Below are positions 16,021 to 24,912 of a stretch of 64,000 nt of DNA, in pieces (within the stretch, counting starts at the first letter, position 1; each line of letters begins with the position of its first letter). Source of the DNA: Nitrospirales bacterium (GTDB taxonomy: Bacteria; Nitrospirota; Nitrospiria; Nitrospirales; UBA8639); contig BQIV01000013.1 of the NCBI GenBank assembly GCA_021604005.1, forward strand, positions 1 through 64,000, written 5' to 3'. Position numbers and translations under genes: made by a program. The notes beneath the pieces are model-generated. The model was not told where the DNA came from. It was given only the letters and a program-made list of their open reading frames with translations, and ran no database searches.

Positions 16021-16548
16021 TTAATCATTGGATTCATACGCCGAATAGGACACGACTTGAAACGCAGGAACACCAGCCAGTCTACTCGGTAAGTTACAAG
16101 ACACGCCGTAGATGCCTCCACCATCCGTGTAGCTGATGCCATCGATGAATACATCGCTATTTCCACCAAAGAATTCATCGCTGTTGGCTGAATTACTGGT
16201 GACATAGTCACCATCCAGACCTCGAACATAAGCCGTACAAGAAATCGTCCTGGCATCACTTTGATCTTTCACGTCGACAATCACATAACTCAACTTTCCA
16301 CCCGACAGGGTATACGGAATCGGACATTTCACTGTCGATGTTTGAGCCATACTATTGTTGTACACACCCTGCGTCGTGTAACGGACATTGTCCGCAGCGG
16401 TAGAATTATACGGTTGGCACATCGTCCCAGGATAGGTGGTCGTCTTCGTCTCGGCATTGGCTGCCCCACTCCCAACTATACTCACGATCATTAATACACC
16501 CATCATGGTAACGGCCCATTTTGCCATTGACTCATACGTCGTATCCAT
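16021..16548 (-). CDS. Exported protein of unknown function
   Basis: The 175-residue protein has a hydrophobic signal sequence (about residues 9-33, ending SGAANAE). A mature part rich in Ser, Thr, Tyr, Asn and Gly follows, with four cysteines that could form two disulfides. The beta-rich, polar composition suggests a periplasmic or surface protein. I recognise no family. The ATG at 16548 has an AAAGGGG site upstream. It may be co-transcribed with the STN-domain gene that follows. Confidence 0.7.
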   Translation of the reverse strand: MDTTYESMAKWAVTMMGVLMIVSIVGSGAANAETKTTTYPGTMCQPYNSTAADNVRYTTQGVYNNSMAQTSTVKCPIPYTLSGGKLSYVIVDVKDQSDARTISCTAYVRGLDGDYVTSNSANSDEFFGGNSDVFIDGISYTDGGGIYGVSCNLPSRLAGVPAFQVVSYSAYESND

Positions 16549-17214
16549 AACTCGCCCCTTTCATTTCCATCTATCTTTATTAAAGATAAATGGTAAGATT
16601 GTTGTTTGAAAAATTTCATCAAGCAGATCTGCCTTTTTTGTATGCAAAATATCCATCAAGCACAAACCATACCCATGCAGGCAGCCGACTCATGAGATCG
16701 ATGATTTTCTTTGATGGTGAAAAGAGTTACGGTTATGACGTGAAGATGGAGAAAGCATATTATCCAACATGTTCTTATAGCCAATTGAATCGATACAGAT
16801 ACCGCACGTATCTCGAAAGATACTCATGCTGAATCTTTTCTCCCCTGTGGGTAAGCAGATAGAGGAGATATGGGGGGGAGGGAGATAATATTGGCGAGCA
16901 CAATAGTCGGAAGGCCATACCAACAACGTCAACACCTCTGACACACACCTGAAAAACCAAACGAGCACAGGCGTATCTGAATGGACTTTACGTGTATCGA
17001 AATATGCAATAGCATCAGCAATCTTATAGAGCACACGTACCATTCTCACCCAGAAAATGTCGCATGAGACATTGTTAACTGTTTGAGTTTTTTCTTTTTT
17101 CAGAATTCTTCGCAATCCATTTACGACAAGATTCTCAAGTGGCAGCGCTGTTGCATCTTCAATCATGAGAGTCTCAACACCATGCCTACGCAATAGAGCA
17201 TAAGGAGTTTATCT
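16549..17214. other. Intergenic stretch, nothing identified
   Basis: The 666-base stretch contains long open frames on the minus strand (for example 16690-17193), but they lack family resemblance, show irregular codon use and have no convincing ribosome binding site. The last 20 bases hold the AAGGAG site of the small gene at 17215. Otherwise I see nothing. Confidence 0.45.
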
Positions 17215-17427
17215 ATGGATACCCCAATCGCATCTTCAGAAATCATTGTTCATCTCAATAATCCTGATGAGAAAATACAGCGACCTCAAACATCCACCAC
17301 GTTAGAACAGAGACTTTCCTCTGACAGCGACGCGAGCGCGATTCTTCGAAAAAGAAGGCTCCGCCGTGGTCGGGCCATTGCTGCAACAGCAGCTTCCACA
17401 GCCGTGAGAGTTTCCGGGAAAGTGTAG
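17215..17427 (+). CDS. Small basic protein, hypothetical
   Basis: The 70-codon frame has a good start: AAGGAG lies seven bases before the ATG. The product has an acidic-neutral first half and a strongly basic stretch, RKRRLRRGRAIAA, near the end, followed by a small-residue tail. No family is recognised. It sits between two copies of a MazG-like sequence and may belong to the same rearranged segment. It could bind nucleic acid or membrane, or be a chance frame behind a good Shine-Dalgarno. Confidence 0.42.
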   Translation: MDTPIASSEIIVHLNNPDEKIQRPQTSTTLEQRLSSDSDASAILRKRRLRRGRAIAATAASTAVRVSGKV

Positions 17428-17518
17428 AGCGTCGCCAAGCGATAAACGCTTAATATTCATGTGGACACCCCTACAAAGCAAAGTTTCTACGAGGTACTCT
17501 TGAAACTAGAACAGAAGA

Positions 17519-17800
17519 GTGAGGAAGAAGGATAGCAAAGAGGAATTCGACGAACTCCAAGAAGCCATGAAAACCAAAGACCTTCCGAATATCGCGAAGG
17601 AACTTGCCGACCTTTTATATGTGGTGTACGGCACTGCGGTCTCGTGCGGAATTGATATGGAACCTGTTTTTCAGGAAGTGCATCGCTCGAATATGAGCAA
17701 AATAGGAGGACATAAACGAGAAGATGGGAAATGGGTCAAACCGCCAACCTACTCGCCAGCGGATATCTCACCCATTCTTACAGCACAGAACATTCGCTAG
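17519..17800 (+). pseudogene. 5'-truncated second copy of the MazG-like gene
   Basis: From about 17537 the DNA matches 15082-15341 almost base for base, and the encoded EEFDELQEAMK...SPADISPIL differs from the first copy at only a few residues. The first 38 residues of the full gene, containing helix 1, are missing. They are replaced by a few unrelated codons from a GTG at 17519. The metal-binding ExxE and ExxD residues remain, but without helix 1 the dimeric four-helix fold is unlikely to form. It is probably a duplication remnant; a short expressed product cannot be excluded. Confidence 0.75.
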
Positions 17801-17844
17801 AAGCGAATGTTGCGTCAGGCCTCGGACACACAGGGTTGGCTGTA

Positions 17845-19293
17845 TTACACATGTATATCTTTGCTAGCGGGATACAATTCACAAAGAACCGTGCGGGTCA
17901 CCGATTCAAATAGCATGGCAATATTCCGGGTTCGTTCGTTGAGATCATGAGATTCGCACTCACGGTCCGACTCCCACATTTGCTGCAATGCGGCCTGCTC
18001 ACCTTCATAGACTTTTCGTATAGCCTCTTGCCAAATGATTGGACTCTCTTGGTCAGTTTGAAAATGCCCGCGGCCCCGGCCAAAGTGGGCCACGGCCATA
18101 TAACGTAAAAGAAGATCTTGGGTGAGTGCGTGCAGAAACTCCGGCACCCATCGAATAGTCAAGATCTCGCCTATTTCAACGTCTTTCCCCCAAGCTGCCA
18201 AACCTAATGCACCAAGAAATGCACCAGTTAACGCGAAGAGCCCCAATGACATTCCACCCGTAGCCGCATCAATAGCTGCACCGGCGGCGGTGCCGGCAGC
18301 GGCCCCTCCGAAACCTCCCAACGCCGCACGCCCTAACGCCTCCTCCATAACGGAAGACTCTATGGGAACGGTGAAATCATGTAATTGCGATTGAATTTTA
18401 ATGGCCGCTTCCCCCTCCAATCCATGCCACTCGATGAGGTCACGCATCGCCACACGAATGTCATCTTCAAGCCGTTGACACAATTCCTGCGCTGCGTGTT
18501 TGATTTTCACTTTTCTGAGTTGGCCTGTCTCACTCACGACCTTCCCATCGCACATCGCACGCACGAACACTTGGGCTAACCGGTCCATCGATTTTTTAAA
18601 GACTGCCGTATTTTGAGACTTCCAACTTTCCGTCAAACGCCCCATCGTCTCTTGAGCCCCAGCGGGGAGTAAGCTTCGAACATGTTCCAACAACATGCCT
18701 TCAAGCACCCAACATCGTGAAAAACTATCAAGACTTACCACGCCTTGCACGACGGCATACGCCTTCAGCGAATCATGCCAGTCACGTTCACACGCTTCTC
18801 GTTCCTGCATTCCATTCTCGGAACCGACTTGATTTAGAACCACCAACACAGGCTTCTGTAGCCAATCAAGGAGTTCCATTTCCGGCTTCATATACCCGCT
18901 AGCCAGACTTGGATTCTCTACCGCATTGACAAGATAGAGCACCACATCGGCTTCATCCCGCACATTCTTCAAGGCTTGCTGACTGCACCATAAGGGACGA
19001 TCTTTGAAACGGTCCCATACGTGTGCAACCATCCAGCCGATTGGATGTTCTTGCCGCTGCAATAACTTTAACAGTTGAACCGAATTACCAAAACCCGGCG
19101 TATCCCAAATATTCAATCGCGCGCCATCATGCGTCTTCAACCATGTGAATTTCTCATTCTGATCGGTCACGTGCGCTTGGTCTAAGACTTTCCCTACATC
19201 ACGTCGCAACAGTGTCCTGACCAATGTGGTTTTCCCAATATTGGTGTGAGAGATAATGGAGAGTGTAATGTCCGATGAGACAGCCTGACTCAC
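17845..19293 (-). CDS. DUF3482-type GTPase
   Basis: The N-terminal third is an Era/YihA-like G domain: SHTNIGKTTLVRTLL (P-loop, residues 15-23, with Ser in place of the usual first Gly), DTPGFG as G3, and NQVG where G4 normally reads NKxD. The middle is helical. A Gly/Ala-rich hydrophobic segment around AALGGFGGAAAGTAAGA could insert in the membrane. This layout is that of the DUF3482 family, which regularly follows a DUF2868 membrane protein, as here. The GTG at 19293 overlaps the upstream stop by four bases (GTGA) and has an AAGAGG site, so it is preferred to the GTG at 19320. The cellular role is unknown. Confidence 0.82.
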   Translation of the reverse strand: MSQAVSSDITLSIISHTNIGKTTLVRTLLRRDVGKVLDQAHVTDQNEKFTWLKTHDGARLNIWDTPGFGNSVQLLKLLQRQEHPIGWMVAHVWDRFKDRPLWCSQQALKNVRDEADVVLYLVNAVENPSLASGYMKPEMELLDWLQKPVLVVLNQVGSENGMQEREACERDWHDSLKAYAVVQGVVSLDSFSRCWVLEGMLLEHVRSLLPAGAQETMGRLTESWKSQNTAVFKKSMDRLAQVFVRAMCDGKVVSETGQLRKVKIKHAAQELCQRLEDDIRVAMRDLIEWHGLEGEAAIKIQSQLHDFTVPIESSVMEEALGRAALGGFGGAAAGTAAGAAIDAATGGMSLGLFALTGAFLGALGLAAWGKDVEIGEILTIRWVPEFLHALTQDLLLRYMAVAHFGRGRGHFQTDQESPIIWQEAIRKVYEGEQAALQQMWESDRECESHDLNERTRNIAMLFESVTRTVLCELYPASKDIHV

Positions 19294-20786
19294 AGAGCCT
19301 CTTGAGCATGCACAGGCCACAATGCCTCGGTAGCCTGCTTGAGGAAATCATCATTGTCCATTGTAAAAGTAACGAACAAGGGGATGATGCCATATATATT
19401 CATAAACCGTTGCCAGGATTCCATTCGTTCCTGTTGACGCTGCTTCACGATTCCCTGTTGATATGTTCCAGTCAACACCACACTCAATAGTGATCCCCCA
19501 GCAGGCCAGTCTTGAACGTGAGCTTGAATATGTTGAAGAAATGCACCATGAACTTCTTGTTCAGGTGTCGTTGTGATATCAAACACGATGAGCGCCCGCA
19601 AGGGAATACCATGTGCCACATCCAGACGGTACTCCACCTCTCCATAGGGAAGAGCAGGTCGTGTCTGTATGGAAGAATTATTCCCAAATAGTTGCAAACA
19701 CCATCCTTCTAGACGTTCGGCAAAAGCATGATCAAGTCGGCACTGATATGGCAAGACTTCAACCCATATTCCATTGCCTCGATATGGAGCCAGCATGCGT
19801 TGAAAGTATGGTTCGTCTAGCGGAAGCGCTAACGATTCCAATTGCTTCTTCGCCTTGTGCTTTGCAATAAGAGCGAGAACAATCCGGGGCATCACAATAA
19901 CGAGCAGACACGTGACCGCCCACAAATGAATCCATACGGCAGCATTTGCATTACCAGGCGCCCTCAACGCCGCCAACAATTGAACAGAAGGCATATCGAC
20001 GCCTAGTATGAGCGATGCTGGGAACAATATGCTGCTGAGTATCCCATGAACCTGTTCGGTTTCAAGAAAGGTACTCTCCCAAGTCGCACGATATTCAAAG
20101 ACAAACCCACGAAGATACATCCCAAGCACAACTCCCACTGCCAGGACTGCCGCAGCCCCATGCAGCAGAGACACCCCCTGCAGACGAACGGATTGTCCGA
20201 CGAGCGAACTCCATAATCTAAAAAACTTCCGCAACACCGCCATGGTCCATTGCGTCTCTTCTGGATGTTTTCGTTGAATGACACGCAGGTTCAATTGTGA
20301 AATTGCTAATCCCGCTTTGGCCATCCAATGAACACCTCCTTCGGCTCGAGCATGCGGTCCGACTCGGGACACAACCCACTGTATGCCCAACCACGCATAT
20401 AACCCCATATTCCAAAGTAACAAAGCTAGCAACGGAAAATGAAGAAGATTGATATGTCCCTCCGGTCCGATAGGATCGCTAAGAACCCCTCCAAGCATGG
20501 CCAGGACACCAACCAACACAAACGGAAGCTGTCGCTGCGTCACATCCCGTGCGAGGCCGAACACAGCATGTCGGCTTTCCAGTGTAGCCGAGAGACGTTC
20601 CGCACGATCACAGACAAACCGTTCTTCCGGGAAACTGGATGCCGCAGGTGCCTCGGCAACCTTAAGTCCTTCACGAGCAAGTTGTTCGGCACGCTGCCGG
20701 TCATGAAGCGAAAGAAAATGTCCGGCAGCATCTTCCTCTTCACAACTCCAAGTGATGATAATTTTTGAAAGACTTTCAGCGTTCAT
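19290..20786 (-). CDS. DUF2868 membrane protein
   Basis: The 498-residue protein has a cytoplasmic N-terminus, a membrane pair at about 85-135 (PFVLVGVLAMLGGVL and LLHFPLLALLLWNMGLYAW) and another pair at about 210-290. A large cytoplasmic C-terminal part ends with VPLFVTFTMDNDDF-like sequence. It matches DUF2868 proteins, which occur as partners of DUF3482 GTPases. The stop overlaps the GTPase start, so translation is coupled. The two probably form one membrane complex; the function is not established. Confidence 0.8.
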   Translation of the reverse strand: MNAESLSKIIITWSCEEEDAAGHFLSLHDRQRAEQLAREGLKVAEAPAASSFPEERFVCDRAERLSATLESRHAVFGLARDVTQRQLPFVLVGVLAMLGGVLSDPIGPEGHINLLHFPLLALLLWNMGLYAWLGIQWVVSRVGPHARAEGGVHWMAKAGLAISQLNLRVIQRKHPEETQWTMAVLRKFFRLWSSLVGQSVRLQGVSLLHGAAAVLAVGVVLGMYLRGFVFEYRATWESTFLETEQVHGILSSILFPASLILGVDMPSVQLLAALRAPGNANAAVWIHLWAVTCLLVIVMPRIVLALIAKHKAKKQLESLALPLDEPYFQRMLAPYRGNGIWVEVLPYQCRLDHAFAERLEGWCLQLFGNNSSIQTRPALPYGEVEYRLDVAHGIPLRALIVFDITTTPEQEVHGAFLQHIQAHVQDWPAGGSLLSVVLTGTYQQGIVKQRQQERMESWQRFMNIYGIIPLFVTFTMDNDDFLKQATEALWPVHAQEAL

Positions 20787-20822
20787 ATATGACTAGAGGC
20801 AGGTAGACGTTTTGAGTAAATC

Positions 20823-20862
20823 GTGAGAGTGTAGCAGGTTATTCCGATTGCTGGAATCTCAC
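20823..20862. other. Hairpin upstream of the DUF2868 gene
   Basis: GTGAGA at 20823-20828 pairs with TCTCAC at 20857-20862, and AGCA/TGCT pair inside it. It lies about 40 bases upstream of the DUF2868 start and could act in the leader or as the end of transcripts coming from 21.3 kb. Confidence 0.35.
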
Positions 20863-21025
20863 AGTTGTATCAACACACAACGGCAACCACGGTCTTCCCA
20901 TGTTCATCAAGCTTCTGTTTCACAACATCATTGAGAGGAGCTACCGGGTCGGTGGAACGGCAATGTAACAAATTGAAAGGCTGATGAGCATGCAGGCAAA
21001 CGGTGTGAGGAGGTTGCAGTCACGT

Positions 21026-21056
21026 GGGGCACATTCCCATCATAGAGGAATGCCCC
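21026..21056 (-). terminator. Hairpin just after the 21069 gene
   Basis: GGGG-CA-CATTCC pairs with GGAATG-CCCC around a nine-base loop, about a dozen bases downstream of the stop of the minus-strand gene at 21069-21329. There is no clear U-tract, so it may protect the 3' end rather than terminate by itself. Confidence 0.45.
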
Positions 21057-21068
21057 CACAAAAATCAT

Positions 21069-21329
21069 CTATTGAATTTTTGTCTTGGCTCGAGATCGAG
21101 ACTTTCTTTCTACGGTAGCCGTCATCTGATTCATGTTGTGCGATTGCGAGGCCAATTCACTCAAGATTGCACTCGGTCTATTCGCGATAGCTCCGGATAT
21201 GCCTTGATACACCTTTCGCGCCGCTTCCGACCATTTGGGATTAAAGGGAGCACCCCGAAAGGCCGCTTCTGCAGCTTTTTTTTCGTCATGAGTGAGTGGG
21301 CGTACTGATTGCTTTGTCGATGCGAACAT
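21069..21329 (-). CDS. Small conserved-looking protein, unknown
   Basis: The 86-residue product is soluble and basic. It contains EKKAAEAAFRGAPFNPKWS, a stretch that looks like a real fold rather than a shadow frame. The ATG at 21329 has an AAGGAG site with good spacing. It lies 16 bases downstream of a short zinc-ribbon gene on the same strand, so they are co-transcribed. A similar co-occurrence of small zinc-ribbon and basic proteins is known to me from Nitrospira-type genomes, but I cannot name the family. Confidence 0.68.
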   Translation of the reverse strand: MFASTKQSVRPLTHDEKKAAEAAFRGAPFNPKWSEAARKVYQGISGAIANRPSAILSELASQSHNMNQMTATVERKSRSRAKTKIQ

Positions 21330-21345
21330 TGTGCGTCTCCTTTTC

Positions 21346-21492
21346 TTAATGAACTAAAGGCCTGGGTTCCTTTTCCGCTTGCACCCGTCGACCACAATTT
21401 AAACATGCGTAGTAAAATATTTTGAGCCCAACTTCAAGGTCGACCGCCCGTTCGATGACCATCGACCCCTGGCATTTATCACATGTTTTCAT
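21346..21492 (-). CDS. Short zinc-ribbon protein (48 residues)
   Basis: The frame reads MKTCDKCQGSMVIER, then ends FYYACLNCGRRVQAEKE and a few more residues. It has two CxxC pairs (C4/C7 and, about 25 residues on, CLNC), a treble-clef or zinc-ribbon spacing. The ATG at 21492 has GAGGAC seven bases upstream. It is too short for usual gene finders but has clear coding character and an operon partner at 21069. The protein at 63719 has the same CPRCQG...CVNCGH pattern. It may bind RNA or partner proteins; the function is unknown. Confidence 0.72.
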   Translation of the reverse strand: MKTCDKCQGSMVIERAVDLEVGLKIFYYACLNCGRRVQAEKEPRPLVH

Positions 21493-22063
21493 ATTGTCCT
21501 CACTCTCCTATGTTACGATTTGTGCGTTCCTAGGCTAACTGAGCAAAGGGCATGCCCATTTCGTTTTTCGTCATAGAACTGACACAATGCACACGAATAC
21601 CTAGCACTTACAAGTAAAAAAACGCGTGAGGTTTTTTTTGAGGCGAGGAAGAACGGTGAAACGAAATGAATTTGTAAATCTACCTGACGACCCTCAAACA
21701 GCGCATAGGACATCGCTTAAAAATGCTCTTAATTTCGGAGAGTTAGCCAGGTACAGGCCGTGTCAGGTCACCTTACTGACAACATATGCCGTGTCGTCGC
21801 GCCTTAATCACCCACCAAACGCAACCATCCGAGGAAACGGACGACACGCACGGCAAAGCAACAGTGACTGGCCTCTTATACGAATACGCGAGAAGTAGCC
21901 TGAAGATAATACATGCAAGACTTCGTAGGTCACACAGCCAGTCGACAAAGGACAAAGCTCGTGACGAAATAAAAATGGGCAGCCTCCAGATCCACAACGT
22001 ATTGTGTTACGAGCCAGGAAGCTGCCCATTTCGACAGACAATGAAAGGAGCGGGTCGGAGGTG
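21493..22063. other. Intergenic stretch with one long-loop inverted repeat
   Basis: AAATGGGCAGC at 21973-21983 pairs with GCTGCCCATTT at 22021-22031, downstream of the bactofilin gene on the minus strand. Eleven perfect pairs with a 37-base loop could serve as its terminator. I see no gene in the rest; the long plus-strand frame from 21786 runs antisense into the bactofilin gene and is a shadow. Confidence 0.5.
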
Positions 22064-22714
22064 TTACTTCAACGTCGTACCGGATTCAGGTTTCGTTGAA
22101 GAGCCGTTTGTTGAATTTTTATCGGTAGCCGTCTCTGTTCCTGTAGATTCGGAGGAGCTGGCTGAGGTTTCTGAACCTTTTTGCTTTTTTCCGCCGTTGC
22201 TAAAGGTGTGGCCGCTATTGCCACTGGGTTTTTGATACGGAGCTGGCTCCTTATACTTCATCATTGACTGGTCACTGGAACCACTATTGCCAGAATTCAT
22301 GGAAATATCCCCATTGAATACGACACCAATTTCCATCGATAATTCAGGAGTCTTCAGCGATCCATCCATGATAGCGGTAGAAAGAAGTTGCACCTGTTTA
22401 TTGGCTACAATGTCACCATTGACTTTCCCTTTACTAATCACTGATCCGGCATTGACTTTGGCACTGATGACTGCCTGCTCACCAATTAATAAGGTCCCAT
22501 TCGTATGAATTTGCCCATCCATATTGCCATCGATCTGCACACTGCCTTCGTAATAAATTTCTCCTTTAAATTCCACTCCAGGACCAATAAAGGCGACCAC
22601 CTCACCTTTTCCATCTACCGGCTGAGTCGGAACCTGAAATGTCTTCTGTGATTCTAAGGTTCCGTAACTCGTGACAGATTGTGTCGGCGCATCTAATTCA
22701 CTAACGGTTGACAT
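22064..22714 (-). CDS. Bactofilin-type polymer-forming protein
   Basis: The central 110 residues are a right-handed beta-helix of the bactofilin (DUF583) family: GPGVEFKGEIYYEGSVQIDG, GQIHTNGTLLIGE, AVISAKVNAGSVISKG and VNGDIVANKQVQLL. Proline/Gln-rich and Ser/Thr/Gly-rich disordered tails flank the core, as usual. Bactofilins self-assemble without nucleotides under the inner membrane and organise cell-wall enzymes or polar structures. No peptidase partner lies beside it. The ATG at 22714 has a clear GGAGGAGA-type site. Confidence 0.9.
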   Translation of the reverse strand: MSTVSELDAPTQSVTSYGTLESQKTFQVPTQPVDGKGEVVAFIGPGVEFKGEIYYEGSVQIDGNMDGQIHTNGTLLIGEQAVISAKVNAGSVISKGKVNGDIVANKQVQLLSTAIMDGSLKTPELSMEIGVVFNGDISMNSGNSGSSDQSMMKYKEPAPYQKPSGNSGHTFSNGGKKQKGSETSASSSESTGTETATDKNSTNGSSTKPESGTTLK

Positions 22715-23032
22715 AAACTCTCCTCCTAAGGTTCATGAGGATACCGGCTGTATGCCGTGACCCTACTATGGGTGTGTAAAAACGCTTTCGTGTTTCCTGT
22801 CCATAGTGTAATTCTATCGGCAATTCATCCAAGCGGCTTTAACATCAATTTTGATGGGTTCAGTCTTTCACCGTTTAACTCCAAACATTGAACCTATGCA
22901 CATTTTTTTCAACATGATGAATGTTCTTTTTCTCATAGAATACTCTCCCGCAATCCAGCTTATATATACCTACCGACACAACTGATCGCGACATTCAGAT
23001 AGCAATCCACAGGGAAGTACGAAAAAGAAAAC
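22715..23032. other. Upstream region of the bactofilin gene
   Basis: The 318-base region between bactofilin and tRNA-Thr holds no gene I can support. It should contain the bactofilin promoter on the minus strand; no sigma-70 boxes were convincing enough to place. Confidence 0.4.
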
Positions 23033-23107
<75 letters not shown>

Positions 23108-23416
23108 CCTGGCTCGTTGACAAGTCAAGGAGAGAAGGGCAAATATGATTGCTGGGAAATCCTTAGACTATTAAAGGATTGTTGGACAACCGTAGGCATT
23201 TTATACCGTTCTTGGGGGAGAGGCGTCAACTTTCTCCAAACACCTTTTCCAATACCCTTTCCTGTTGCTAGAGCCGTTTCACATAACGTCCGATGTCTGA
23301 GATAAAAGGTGACGCTGTGGACTCGCGATAGTCATTGACAAGCATTGCCTAATATCCTAAGTTGAGAACACGAGTATTCTGTATTGTCCGTCATCTAAGT
23401 GATAGGAGTAGCCTTC
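23108..23416. other. Intergenic region, nothing identified
   Basis: This 309-base spacer sits between tRNA-Thr and the DUF2914 gene, which diverge from it. It must hold promoters for both. The AGGAG at 23404-23408 is the ribosome binding site of the DUF2914 gene. No other structure was seen. Confidence 0.4.
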
Positions 23417-23875
23417 GTGCGTCTTCTTGTCTCGTTATTGATTCTTGGAACCAGTATCATCTATAGCGGGCATGCGTGGGCCGATTTTGAAGTTCTTGAT
23501 GTTTCGTTAACCAGCTCTATCCGGAATCGAGAACCGTCTGGTCCGGTGTTACCAGCGGCACATTGTGAAAAGGATAAAAATGGGCAATCCGACCTCCCAG
23601 TCGTCAACTCTTCCGTCCGGCCAAAAATCTTCTTTTGGACACGGATTGCCGCGTCTTCAGAGGGGGTCATTCGCCACACATGGCATCAACACTTGGAAGA
23701 TGGCTGGGAGACGATAGCCGAAGTCAACTTGCCAATTACTCCATCACCTGGATATCGAATGTGGAGCTCAAAAGCCTTGCACAGAGGCAATCCAATTGGA
23801 GATTGGATGATTGTTGTTGCACCGTCTCATGATCCTGAGCGTGTCCTCTGCATCACAAGATTCAGTGTAAAATAG
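23417..23875 (+). CDS. Exported DUF2914-domain protein
   Basis: A signal peptide (about 1-23, ending HAWA-DF) precedes a mature domain. It contains IFFWTRIAAS, HTWHQHLEDGWETIAEVNL, RMWSSKAL and GDWMIVV, the pattern of DUF2914, a beta-sandwich found in envelope proteins of delta- and gamma-type bacteria and Nitrospira. The function is unknown. The GTG at 23417 lies eight bases after AGGAG, which makes it better than the upstream GTG at 23399, which lies before that site. Confidence 0.8.
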   Translation: MRLLVSLLILGTSIIYSGHAWADFEVLDVSLTSSIRNREPSGPVLPAAHCEKDKNGQSDLPVVNSSVRPKIFFWTRIAASSEGVIRHTWHQHLEDGWETIAEVNLPITPSPGYRMWSSKALHRGNPIGDWMIVVAPSHDPERVLCITRFSVK

Positions 23876-23997
23876 TGATGAGTACGTGCTTGCGATGAGC
23901 AGCTATCTCTCTACGCCCCCAGACCATCCCACCTTTTCTTACATTGCGACGGATACTCGATCAACACACTGGCTCCCATAAGGGACAGGACTTCCAC

Positions 23998-24909
23998 ATG
24001 CTCAATGCATTTCCCACACCTTCAGCACATACTCCCTCAAAAATACCAGCTCACAAGCCATCCACCTTTTCGGCTTATGCTCGGCTGATTCGACTCCGTA
24101 ATCAAAGTGGAACCTTGTTACTGGTTCTTCCATCGCTTTGGGCTTTGATCTTAGCATCGGAAGGAAGTCCGGATCTTATACTCATAGCCATCTTTATACT
24201 TGGGGCATTTTTCATGCGAAGTGCCGGCGTCATTTTCAATGACCTTGCGGACCGATCGATTGACCAAAAAGTTGAACGCACCAAACACCGCCCATTAGCC
24301 AGTGGAGCACTCACTCTTGTTCAAGCAAAAGGCTTGGCATCACTCATCATATTGTTGGCCTGTGTCTTGGTGTGGCATTTAAATCTATTGACCATCGCAT
24401 TGAGTCCTATTGCCCTGCTCCTCGCCGCCATCTACCCCTACGCCAAACGATTTATTCACATCCCACAATTCATCTTAGGTGTCGCCTTTGGCTGGGGAAG
24501 CGTGATGGCATGGGCAGCCGTACGCAATAATCTTGATGTCACGGCGTGGCTACTCTTTGCCTCAACAATATGTTGGGCGATTGCCTACGACACCATCTAT
24601 GCGTTACAGGACAAAGAAGATGACCTGAAAATCGGAGTCAAGTCATCAGCCATACTCTTTGGATCCTATGTGTGGGCTGGAGTCGGAACGTTTTCAGCGC
24701 TGACAATTGTGTTTCTCGGAATGGCAGGATGGACGATGGCGCTAGGGCAGGCTTTTTATGCGGGACTTGCTGGAATAAGCGTATTTTTAAGCTATCAATC
24801 CTTTATGCTTACCCAAAAACACCCTACACACGTGTACTTTTCCATGTTTAAACAACACGTGTGGGTCGGAACTGCGATACTCATAGTGTTCTGGATTGGT
24901 TTTGCCTAA
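23998..24909 (+). CDS. UbiA-family prenyltransferase (4-hydroxybenzoate type)
   Basis: The integral membrane protein of about 300 residues has nine or so hydrophobic helices and the two Asp-rich motifs of UbiA enzymes: NDLADRSID in the first half and YALQDKEDD in the second. It transfers a polyprenyl chain to an aromatic acceptor. The close resemblance to UbiA proper (GVIFNDLADRSIDQKVERTKHRPL) suggests 4-hydroxybenzoate or a similar ring. In an organism of this type it may act in quinone synthesis or another prenylated lipid. The ATG at 23998 has AGGAC upstream; the frame extends further but without a better start. It converges with the respiratory operon three bases later. Confidence 0.85.
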   Translation: MLNAFPTPSAHTPSKIPAHKPSTFSAYARLIRLRNQSGTLLLVLPSLWALILASEGSPDLILIAIFILGAFFMRSAGVIFNDLADRSIDQKVERTKHRPLASGALTLVQAKGLASLIILLACVLVWHLNLLTIALSPIALLLAAIYPYAKRFIHIPQFILGVAFGWGSVMAWAAVRNNLDVTAWLLFASTICWAIAYDTIYALQDKEDDLKIGVKSSAILFGSYVWAGVGTFSALTIVFLGMAGWTMALGQAFYAGLAGISVFLSYQSFMLTQKHPTHVYFSMFKQHVWVGTAILIVFWIGFA

Positions 24910-24912
24910 GAT

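Noticed and set aside
16690-17193. 167-codon minus-strand frame
   Set aside because: No family resemblance, no ribosome binding site, uneven composition with many rare-looking codons; treated as chance.
20870-21040. Selenoprotein gene with Sec at the internal TGA
   Set aside because: I saw no convincing SECIS-like hairpin just after the TGA and no sel genes in the window; the other TGA-broken frame and the transaldolase relic point to ordinary decay.
21786-22235. 149-codon plus-strand frame
   Set aside because: Its 3' half is antisense to the bactofilin gene and the rest covers the inverted repeat at 21973-22031.
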